Source of the DNA: Verrucomicrobiota bacterium
GTDB lineage: Bacteria > Verrucomicrobiota > Verrucomicrobiia > Verrucomicrobiales > Verrucomicrobiaceae
Assembly: GCA_009885275.1 (NCBI GenBank)
Contig: VFKY01000328.1
Coordinates: forward strand, 1 to 6,634
Length of the DNA: 6,634 bases
Reading direction: 5' to 3'
Shown: positions 1 to 6,256 of the stretch, one piece after another
How the letters are laid out: the number at the start of each line of letters is the position of its first letter
How positions within the stretch are numbered: the stretch's first letter is position 1
Translations under genes and position numbers: made by a program
The notes under the pieces: generated by a model
Seen by the model: only the letters and a program-made list of their open reading frames with translations
The model's database searches: none
Told to the model about the DNA's origin: nothing

Positions 1-1378
1 CAAGATTAAGAGAGCGAAGTTGTTTTTCATTAAGAATCCCCGGCTCTCGACATTCTGCGCACAATTTCCGAACAAGGCGCTGCGCCTCAATGGCTCTCAC
101 TGACGAAGCAATAAGGAAGGGCTTAATACCAATATCGATAAGTCGAGACACAGCGCTTGGAGCATCGTTAGTATGAAGCGTGCTAAAGACTAGGTGCCCA
201 GTAAGTGATGCATTGATGGCTATGCTGGCAGTTTCCATGTCTCGAATTTCCCCAATCATGATGATGTTCGGTGCCTGGCGAAGCATCGCTCGCAGTGCAG
301 CGGCAAAAGTCATGCCTATGTCCTCTTTGACCATCACCTGATTGATACCAGGAAGTTCATACTCAACAGGGTCTTCTACCGTGATAATTTTTCGGTCTGG
401 ACGATTGATAAAGTGGAGACAAGCATAGAGCGTGGTTGTTTTACCAGACCCTGTTGGCCCTGTAACCAGAATGATTCCATCGGGCAGGGTGATCAACTCT
501 TCGAAAGTCTCCTGATCATCTGAAAGAAAACCTAGATCACTCAACCCAAGTCGCAGTGAAGATTTGTCCAAAATACGCATGACAACACTCTCGCCGTTGC
601 TTGTGGGAACAATGCTGACACGCAAATCCAGCTCCTTGTCTTGGAACTTCATTTGAATCCGCCCATCTTGAGGGATGCGCTTTTCATCAATGCTCATGGA
701 CCCCGTCATGATCTTTAAGCGCGCAATAACGGACGAATGAAGTTTTTTAGGGTGGTGCTCGACATCGTGCAAAACTCCATCGATGCGATAACGCATACGC
801 AAATCCTTCTCCATCGGCTCAATATGAATATCCGAAGCGCGGTTCTTAAAGGCTTCAATCAAAGTATTCGATACTAAGCGTATAATAGGGGCGTCTCCAT
901 CTGTTGACGCATCCATCCCTTTAATGATAGTGCCAGCCATTTCACCATCATTGCCATAGAGTGTCGTGATCAGAGTGCGAATCGAGGCCGGAGTCGCACA
1001 AATAAAATCAATCTCTGTAGATAATACGTGAGGTAATGCATCCAATGTCTCGAAGTTATTGGGATCACTGATGGCGATACGTAAACGCTCGTGATCGTAA
1101 CCTAATGGCACCACTTTGTATCGACGCGCCACATCTTCCGCCACAGCCAGCTTCATCTCAGGTGCGACGAAATAGCCAGTAAGATCAATAAACTCCATGC
1201 CAGAATTAACCGCCATGGTGTGCGCAACATCCTCTTCGGTAACGACACCGCCCTTAATAAGCCCTTCGATCAGCGTTTCAGTGGGCTTCTTCGTGGTACG
1301 AGCATGATTAAAATCCTGCTCCGTAACAAGACCTGATTCCTTGAGCTGTTCTAATAGAAATTCTTCGTTTGAATACAT
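1..1378 (-). CDS. GspE/PilB-family type II secretion or type IV pilus assembly ATPase (3' end beyond window)
   Basis: This is a cytoplasmic hexameric ATPase that powers pseudopilus or pilus assembly at the inner membrane. The window holds 459 codons from ATG 1378; the C-terminus is cut by the left edge. A GspE N-terminal domain spans roughly residues 35-142, followed by the ATPase core. Visible motifs are Walker A GPTGSGKTTT (307-316, Lys313), the Asp box ITVEDPVEY (332-340), Walker B IIMIGEIRD (372-380, Glu377), and the His box with His395 and His402. LCAEC (Cys440, Cys443) is the first half of the tetracysteine zinc site typical of GspE; the second half should lie outside. Family members are usually about 550-580 residues, so roughly 100 are missing. 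The N-terminal region only loosely fits the c-di-GMP-binding MshEN pattern, lacking its Arg-Leu-Gly and final Gln. The start is followed by a good N-terminus but has no Shine-Dalgarno sequence. GspE and PilB cannot be told apart without the gspF/pilT-type neighbours. The gene is divergent from the DUF3500 gene and has its own candidate promoter. Confidence 0.95.
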   Translation of the reverse strand, partial: MYSNEEFLLEQLKESGLVTEQDFNHARTTKKPTETLIEGLIKGGVVTEEDVAHTMAVNSGMEFIDLTGYFVAPEMKLAVAEDVARRYKVVPLGYDHERLRIAISDPNNFETLDALPHVLSTEIDFICATPASIRTLITTLYGNDGEMAGTIIKGMDASTDGDAPIIRLVSNTLIEAFKNRASDIHIEPMEKDLRMRYRIDGVLHDVEHHPKKLHSSVIARLKIMTGSMSIDEKRIPQDGRIQMKFQDKELDLRVSIVPTSNGESVVMRILDKSSLRLGLSDLGFLSDDQETFEELITLPDGIILVTGPTGSGKTTTLYACLHFINRPDRKIITVEDPVEYELPGINQVMVKEDIGMTFAAALRAMLRQAPNIIMIGEIRDMETASIAINASLTGHLVFSTLHTNDAPSAVSRLIDIGIKPFLIASSVRAIEAQRLVRKLCAECREPGILNEKQLRSLNL

Positions 1379-1570
1379 GAATGGCCGTGGATGGGGGCTT
1401 ACTATTTAATTTATAATGACTGTCGAAACCGAAAGCATACCTCGCTCGATGAAGCGGTGTCAACACTCGTGGACTTTTTCTGCTGAAAGTTTGAGATAAA
1501 CAGGCTTCAGTATCCGTTCGATGTATTGCAACTCTTTAAATCTATACCTCTTATCCCAAATACCTTAACC
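1379..1570. other. Divergent intergenic spacer between the GspE-family gene and the DUF3500 gene
   Basis: This 192-bp spacer holds the minus-strand promoter candidate described separately. For the plus-strand gene I find only weak hexamers (for example TTGCAA at 1526-1531, 17 bp before TCTTAT at 1549-1554), too poor to call as a promoter. A 15-codon ORF starting with ATG at 1521 ends with TAA at 1566-1568, two bases before the chosen DUF3500 start. No RNA structure or repeat stands out. Confidence 0.6.
1434..1463 (-). promoter_or_regulatory. Candidate sigma70-type promoter for the GspE-family gene
   Basis: On the minus strand a perfect -35 hexamer TTGACA (1463-1458) is followed after 18 bp by TATGCT (1439-1434), which matches the -10 consensus at four of six positions, including the key first T-A and last T. 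Transcription would begin near 1427, leaving a leader of about 50 nt before the ATG at 1378. The position in the divergent spacer and the perfect -35 support the call; no experiment backs it. Confidence 0.5.
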
Positions 1571-2620
1571 ATGTTACGCCCATCCACCGCTTCATTACTC
1601 CCCTGCCTCTCAGCAGCTCTGTATTTGTTTCTTGCGCCCTCTCTACCAGCACATGAGGCGGCCCAACAAATGGCAGAGACCGCTAATGCGTTCCTAACCA
1701 GCCTACCTGAGGCTCCCAAAGCTAAGGCGCAATTCCCGTTCACCGATGAAGAGCGCATTAACTGGCATTTCATACCGCGCGAACGCAAGGGCTTATCCAT
1801 CAAGGAAATGTCTCAAGAGCAACGCCTCCTCGCTCATGCCCTCCTAAACACTGGTCTCAGCTATCGCGGCTACATTAAGGCCGTGACCATCATGAGCTTG
1901 GAGGAGATACTCTACGCCATTGAAGGCGCTGGAGACGAATCCAAGCGTGAGGCCGCTCGCTTGAAGCGGGATCCAGAACGCTATTTTTTCAGTATCTTCG
2001 GCGTACCGGGAATGACTGGGATCTGGGGCTGGCGCGTTGAAGGCCACCATCTTTCCCTGAATTTCACAATCAAGGATGGACAACTGATGCGTGCCACCCC
2101 CTCGTTCTTCGGTTCCAATCCCGGAGAAGTCAGAATTGGTGCTCGCAATGGACTACGAGTCCTCGGACAAGAAGAAGATTTGGGCAGAAAGCTTGTTCAG
2201 TCCTTCAGTGATGCACAATTTAAGAAAGCTTTGGTCAACGAAACCGCCCCCAAAGAAATGCTGACAGAAGCAAAAAAAGCCGTCACGCCTCTTACTCCCA
2301 ATGGAATTAGCGATGAGGAACTCTCCGTGGATCAAAAGAAAGCGCTTCACCTCATTATTCGCGAATTTCTATTCCGTATCCGCCCTGACATCGCCGAAGA
2401 GAGTTGGCAAGAAATTCTATCCAGTGGCCCAGTTCACTTTGCTTGGGCAGGCGGGCGAGAATCTAAGCAGCCTCACTATTACAGCGTGCAAGGTAAAACC
2501 TTCCTTTTGGAATACGACAACACTCAAAATGATGCCAACCATGTCCATACGGTATGGCGTGATTTTGATAGTGATTTTGGTATCGATTTGCTTGGCGAAC
2601 ATCTCAAAGTAAAACATTAG
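1571..2620 (+). CDS. Secreted DUF3500-family protein of unknown function
   Basis: The protein has 349 residues from ATG 1571. The reading frame is open upstream to a TTG at 1526, but ATG 1571 gives a clean Sec signal peptide: Arg3, a hydrophobic stretch at about 8-23, and likely cleavage after SLPA (24-27). The mature protein should be periplasmic or exported. Features I associate with DUF3500 are WHFIPRERKGL (65-75), the central WGWRVEGHHLSLNFT (152-166) and a C-terminal block with FAWAGG (290-295), HYYSVQG (302-308) and EYDNTQNDANHVHTVWRDF (314-332), followed by DFG and a final conserved-looking His344. Several of the strongest blocks are rich in His, Asp and Glu, which would suit metal binding or catalysis, but that is inference; I know of no established activity. 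The length is normal for the family. No Shine-Dalgarno sequence precedes the start. The gene is apparently monocistronic, ending in a strong terminator. Assignment to DUF3500 is from memory of the motif pattern. Confidence 0.85.
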   Translation: MLRPSTASLLPCLSAALYLFLAPSLPAHEAAQQMAETANAFLTSLPEAPKAKAQFPFTDEERINWHFIPRERKGLSIKEMSQEQRLLAHALLNTGLSYRGYIKAVTIMSLEEILYAIEGAGDESKREAARLKRDPERYFFSIFGVPGMTGIWGWRVEGHHLSLNFTIKDGQLMRATPSFFGSNPGEVRIGARNGLRVLGQEEDLGRKLVQSFSDAQFKKALVNETAPKEMLTEAKKAVTPLTPNGISDEELSVDQKKALHLIIREFLFRIRPDIAEESWQEILSSGPVHFAWAGGRESKQPHYYSVQGKTFLLEYDNTQNDANHVHTVWRDFDSDFGIDLLGEHLKVKH

Positions 2621-2647
2621 CATTGGGCAAATAGCCTAATTCCCATT

Positions 2648-2675
2648 AAAACCGGACAGATATGTCCGGTTTTTT
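2648..2675 (+). terminator. Rho-independent terminator after the DUF3500 gene
   Basis: An 8-bp perfect stem, ACCGGACA (2651-2658) with TGTCCGGT (2663-2670), closes a GATA tetraloop. It extends by three A-T pairs into a T-run (2671-2675). The stem begins 30 bp after the stop codon. It has A's on the 5' side, so it could also work weakly in reverse, but no minus-strand gene ends here. It separates the DUF3500 gene from the kinase gene. Confidence 0.9.
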
Positions 2676-2737
2676 ATGCGCTACTCATGTAGTGGCTTGA
2701 ACCACTCCCGCTTATTAAACCCATTACACATATGGTA

Positions 2738-2767
2738 TGGACAAATATTCTTAATTAGTGCTAAAGT
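2738..2767 (+). promoter_or_regulatory. Candidate extended -10 promoter for the hybrid histidine kinase gene
   Basis: TGGACA (2738-2743, five of six matches to the -35 consensus) lies 18 bp before TAAAGT (2762-2767, four of six matches). TG at 2759-2760, one base before the -10, forms an extended -10 element. Transcription would start near 2774, about 25 nt before the ATG. The AT-rich palindrome TTAATTAATTAA (2767-2778) falls across the expected start point and may just aid melting. The upstream terminator makes a dedicated promoter necessary. Confidence 0.4.
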
Positions 2768-2798
2768 TAATTAATTAAGTTATTAGCTTCTTCGCGTC

Positions 2799-5303
2799 AT
2801 GGACAACACTAAAAGCGACTCAGCATCAACAGTTGAGGATCAACTGCGGAAGCGAATCCAAGAGCTGGAAGAAGCGGTCGCGATCAGCGATAAAACCAAG
2901 GACGAACTCTCTAGCGCAAAGGAAAGATTCAGTCTTGCTGTTCAAGGTTCGAATGATGGGATATGGGACTGGGATCTTCGCAGTAACGAAGTCTTCTATT
3001 CCCCTCGATGGAAAAGCATGATTGGTTATGAAGAGAATGAGGTTGAGGATAATTTTTCGGCATTTGAGAAACTGCTGCATTCTGACGATCACGATCGGGT
3101 GATTGCTGAAGTGAATACTTACCTGCGCGGGTTAAATCAAAGTTACAGTGTCGAGTTTCGCTTTCGCCATAAGGATGGTACTTACCTCTGGATACTGGCG
3201 CGAGGCATGGCTTTCAGGGACAGTCAAGGTGCCCCCTATCGGATGGCAGGATCACACACGGACATCACAGATCGAAAAGTTGCGCTGCAATCATTAGCGG
3301 ACAGTGAAGCGCAACTGCACCAAGCCAAACAAGTCGCCGAAACAGCCAATCGCGCGAAGAGTGATTTCCTTGCCAACATGAGCCATGAGATTCGAACTCC
3401 CATGAACGGCGTCATCGGGATGACCGACTTACTACTTCAGACAAATCTATCTCCTGAACAACGCGGCTATCAAAATCTCGTCAAACAGTCAGCCGAATCC
3501 TTGCTCGACATTCTTAATGACATTCTTGATTTTTCAAAAATTGAAGCCGGTAAACTTAATTTGGAGAACGCTGAATTTCAGCTTCGTGACTCCATAGGTG
3601 ACATTTTGCAAGCCATGGGTCTGCGCGCCACAAGTGGCGGATTAGAGCTCTCCTATAAAATAGCATCCAACATTCCTGACTGCCTCATTGGGGACATCAG
3701 CAGATTGCGGCAAGTATTGGTAAACCTGGTAGGCAACGCCATCAAGTTCACCCAACACGGTGAAGTGTTGGTCGAGATATGCCCAGACACGCTTTCTGAA
3801 AATTACGTCATGCTCCGCTTTATTGTGAGTGATACAGGAATTGGTATTGCCAAGGATAAGCAGGCGCACATCTTCGAATCCTTCACCCAGGCAGAAAGCT
3901 CTACAACCCGAAGATATGGCGGAACCGGACTTGGACTAACCATTTGTCGCCAATTAGTGGAACTTATGGAGGGGGAGATTGGATTGGAAAGCCAACCCAG
4001 CAAAGGTAGTAAATTTTATTTTACGGTTCGGCTTGGTGTTGGCATTCAAAAAATAGGGGCGGCCAGGGCTGGCCTTAAAGCCATTGAGGAGCTCCCCATT
4101 CTTATCGTGGATGATAACGACACGAATCGCATTATTTTGGAAGACATGGTTAAAGGCTGGTCCATGCATCCAACATTAGCCTCCAGTGGTGCCGAGGCAT
4201 TAGAAATGCTTGAGTCGGCTCACGATCAATCCAAGCCCTTCACGCTAATCCTGCTTGATGCCATGATGCCCGAAATGGATGGGGCGGAAGTAGTTCAACA
4301 CATCCATGAAAGATACGGAGTCAACGCTCCAAAAATACTACTGCTCTCCTCTGCTGGTGGGCACATTGAGTTGTCCAGCACTTCAAAACCTTTTGTACAA
4401 CGAATCATCACTAAGCCCATCAAACAGTCAGAACTGCTTGATGCCATCACGCTTATCTGCTCCCCAGCAACCGAAGATGCTATTAAAAAAATTGTCACTG
4501 ATCTTCCAGTTGACTCTAAGGGTCGCTCTCTAAAAATCCTTCTCGCAGAAGATGGGCGTGTGAACCAGATGGTCGCCATTAAATTGTTGGAAGATCGAGG
4601 TTACACCGTCGTACTTGCCACCAATGGCCGCGAAGCTGTGGTAGCCTATAAGGCTGAAGCATTTGACGCCATACTTATGGACGTTCACATGCCTGATATG
4701 AACGGTTACGAGTCGACCATGGCCATTCGTGAACTAGAGGCCGTTAGCGGTAGGCGCACCCCCATCATCGCTATGACCGCCAATGCGATGAAAGGCGATC
4801 GGGAGCTGTGTCTGCAAGCAGGCATGGATGACTACATATCTAAGCCTGTTCGATCCTCTGACTTGTATCGCATCATCAAGAAAAATACAGCCAGTGCAAG
4901 CGCTGGAACAAGAAGCCAAAGTGATTCGTTAAATGATAAAAGCACTCTTAGTAATCAATCCTCTTTTGATGCTAAGTCTTTTCGGTCTTTAATCGGCGAC
5001 GAACGATTAATGCTTGAGTTGATTGCCGTATTTTTCGAAGAATCCGAGTCAACACTCAATAATGCTGCACGGGCTCTAGCAAATCGTGACGCCACACTAC
5101 TCCATCAATACACTCATTCTTTGAAGGGAATGATCGGCAGTTACGCGGCAGAGCCTGCTTTGCAGGCCGTGAGCAACTTGAATGGATTCGCGCGATCAGG
5201 AGACTTCCGCCGTGCTCAGGCCATATTTCCAGAAGTAGAGCGTGAATTGATCAGGCTCGGCGAATCCCTCCGTCTTTTCAGTAAACAGATAAGCTCATCG
5301 TAA
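2799..5303 (+). CDS. Hybrid histidine kinase, PAS-HisKA-HATPase-REC-REC-HPt
   Basis: This is an 834-residue multistep phosphorelay sensor. The order is: a short N-terminal coiled coil (about 12-45); one PAS/PAC domain (about 44-160; WDWDL at 56-60, DITDRK at 155-160); a linker helix (160-186); HisKA with phosphoacceptor His196 in MSHEIRTPMNG; HATPase with N-box Asn313, G1 DTGIGI (345-350) and G2 GGTGLGL (374-380); REC1 (about 432-550; acidic pair Asp438/Asp439, acceptor Asp487, Lys539); REC2 (about 578-694; Glu584/Asp585, acceptor Asp628, Thr660, Lys682); a Ser/Asn-rich linker (695-722); and an HPt domain with His773 in HSLKG. All catalytic residues appear intact. REC1 has Ser517/Ser518 where Thr is usual. 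There is no transmembrane segment, so the kinase should be cytosolic and sense through PAS; the ligand is not evident. ATG 2799 is secure because an in-frame TAG at 2784-2786 lies just upstream with no other start between. No response regulator is adjacent, so the kinase is an orphan here. It converges with the lipoprotein gene. Confidence 0.95.
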   Translation: MDNTKSDSASTVEDQLRKRIQELEEAVAISDKTKDELSSAKERFSLAVQGSNDGIWDWDLRSNEVFYSPRWKSMIGYEENEVEDNFSAFEKLLHSDDHDRVIAEVNTYLRGLNQSYSVEFRFRHKDGTYLWILARGMAFRDSQGAPYRMAGSHTDITDRKVALQSLADSEAQLHQAKQVAETANRAKSDFLANMSHEIRTPMNGVIGMTDLLLQTNLSPEQRGYQNLVKQSAESLLDILNDILDFSKIEAGKLNLENAEFQLRDSIGDILQAMGLRATSGGLELSYKIASNIPDCLIGDISRLRQVLVNLVGNAIKFTQHGEVLVEICPDTLSENYVMLRFIVSDTGIGIAKDKQAHIFESFTQAESSTTRRYGGTGLGLTICRQLVELMEGEIGLESQPSKGSKFYFTVRLGVGIQKIGAARAGLKAIEELPILIVDDNDTNRIILEDMVKGWSMHPTLASSGAEALEMLESAHDQSKPFTLILLDAMMPEMDGAEVVQHIHERYGVNAPKILLLSSAGGHIELSSTSKPFVQRIITKPIKQSELLDAITLICSPATEDAIKKIVTDLPVDSKGRSLKILLAEDGRVNQMVAIKLLEDRGYTVVLATNGREAVVAYKAEAFDAILMDVHMPDMNGYESTMAIRELEAVSGRRTPIIAMTANAMKGDRELCLQAGMDDYISKPVRSSDLYRIIKKNTASASAGTRSQSDSLNDKSTLSNQSSFDAKSFRSLIGDERLMLELIAVFFEESESTLNNAARALANRDATLLHQYTHSLKGMIGSYAAEPALQAVSNLNGFARSGDFRRAQAIFPEVERELIRLGESLRLFSKQISSS

Positions 5304-5308
5304 GTCGG

Positions 5309-6256
5309 CTACTTCAATGCTGCTTTTTCTATTCTATCAATATTTTCTTTCATGACGGTAAGCCAATTCCCTTTTTCAGGTGTGTTTGCACAGGGAGAAA
5401 AGACCACACTGCTCACACCAAATGCCTCTAGTTTATTGATAGACTCTTCGACAGGCTCACCTTCCCAAACAAACCATTTCGAAGGGTGCTCCCTCAATAG
5501 TTTTTTCAAATCCTCCATTTGATCATCTGTCGGCACTTTCTCAGGCTCCCACTGCAGCGATTTTAGATTAATGTCATATTGTCTTGCCCAGTATTGATAA
5601 ACAGGATGGGAAGCGACCATGGGCTGCCCCATGAGCTTATCGGAGGCGGCTCTCATGGCGTTGTCCAATCCAAGTAAATCATTCTTCAAAAGGTCGAAGT
5701 TTAAAGCGAAGAGTTCGACTTGTGCAGGACGCAGTTTTTGTAAAGCTTCACGAATCGCATCCGCTTGAAGCAGCGCTTGTTTAAAATCCAGCCAAGTCGT
5801 AAACGCAACGCCTTGATGAGAGTGTTCGCCCTGCTTACCGTGAGTATGAGACACCGTATCATTCACAATGATAAATGAGTCACTAAATGCTGCGGAAGTA
5901 TCTAGTAACTTAGCTGTAGGCAGGGTCGATTTCTGCTCCCACTTAGAATAAGTGGCTCCATTCATCACTATAAGATCCGCACTCTGGAAATTCAGAATCA
6001 CGGCATTTGATGGATGCCAAAATGCCGGATCCACGTCACTCGGTGCTTCATATAACACCTTCACCTCTGTACCTCCAATACGCTCCACAAAGTAGGCAAG
6101 TGGATAATTGGCGACGGCAATTTTCAACAATCCATGACTAGAGGTTCCCTTAAAAGACTCAGGTGCGGTCTTTTCACATCCAGTCATCAATCCGAAGCAC
6201 ATTATCAATGTAATCAATCGGATTATTTTAAATCTGTTTGGACAGTAATTAAACAT
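5309..6256 (-). CDS. ZnuA-like metal ABC transporter substrate-binding lipoprotein, divergent metal site
   Basis: The protein has 315 residues and should be a lipid-anchored, periplasm-facing binding protein of the cluster A-I (ZnuA/TroA/PsaA) family. A basic start (Arg8, Lys10, Arg13) and hydrophobic stretch lead to lipobox LMTGC with acylated Cys27. The body shows family landmarks: IAVANYPLAYFVERIGG (46-62), ADLIVMNGATYSKW (93-106), a His-rich loop with His137, His139, His145 and His147, SHPVYQYWARQY (216-227, the usual third-ligand His217) and WEGEP (264-268, Glu265/Glu267 near the usual acidic ligand). The usual first ligand (DPHxYEP) reads DPAFWHP (76-82), and the usual DPHxWL reads AFTTWL (151-156). 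Two canonical His ligands are therefore absent at their normal places. The start ATG overlaps the DUF420 stop codon by 8 bp, so translation is probably coupled. No permease or ATPase gene is visible. It may act as a metal sink or chaperone rather than an importer subunit; the metal (Zn, Mn or Cu) is not determinable. Confidence 0.85.
   Translation of the reverse strand: MFNYCPNRFKIIRLITLIMCFGLMTGCEKTAPESFKGTSSHGLLKIAVANYPLAYFVERIGGTEVKVLYEAPSDVDPAFWHPSNAVILNFQSADLIVMNGATYSKWEQKSTLPTAKLLDTSAAFSDSFIIVNDTVSHTHGKQGEHSHQGVAFTTWLDFKQALLQADAIREALQKLRPAQVELFALNFDLLKNDLLGLDNAMRAASDKLMGQPMVASHPVYQYWARQYDINLKSLQWEPEKVPTDDQMEDLKKLLREHPSKWFVWEGEPVEESINKLEAFGVSSVVFSPCANTPEKGNWLTVMKENIDRIEKAALK
6249..6256 (-). 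other. 8-bp overlap coupling the DUF420 and lipoprotein genes
   Basis: On the minus strand ATGTTTAA carries both the ATG of the lipoprotein gene (6256-6254) and the TAA of the DUF420 gene (6251-6249). There is no Shine-Dalgarno sequence before this ATG, which fits re-initiation by ribosomes finishing DUF420 and implies the two proteins are made together. Confidence 0.85.

Noticed and set aside
1473..1490. ACTTT/AAAGT inverted repeat in the divergent spacer
   Set aside because: Only 5 bp of AT-rich stem with an 8-nt loop, too weak to mean anything.
1526..1570. TTG at 1526 as the start of the DUF3500 gene, adding 15 residues
   Set aside because: It would bury the signal peptide behind a longer N-region; ATG 1571 gives a standard signal peptide directly.
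1507..1803. Minus-strand ORF of 98 codons over the DUF3500 5' end
   Set aside because: It overlaps the signal-peptide coding region antisense, and its product has no recognisable motif or sensible context.
2301..2612. Plus-strand ORF of 103 codons in another frame of the DUF3500 gene
   Set aside because: It is fully inside conserved DUF3500 C-terminal coding sequence; there is no sign of a frameshift in the main frame.
2767..2778. TTAATTAATTAA palindrome as an operator
   Set aside because: Simple AT-rich repetition near a candidate promoter; without a second copy or a known regulator it is not evidence of a binding site.
4295..4579. Minus-strand ORF of 94 codons inside the kinase gene
   Set aside because: It lies opposite well-conserved REC domains, has no recognisable motif and is a shadow of the coding strand.
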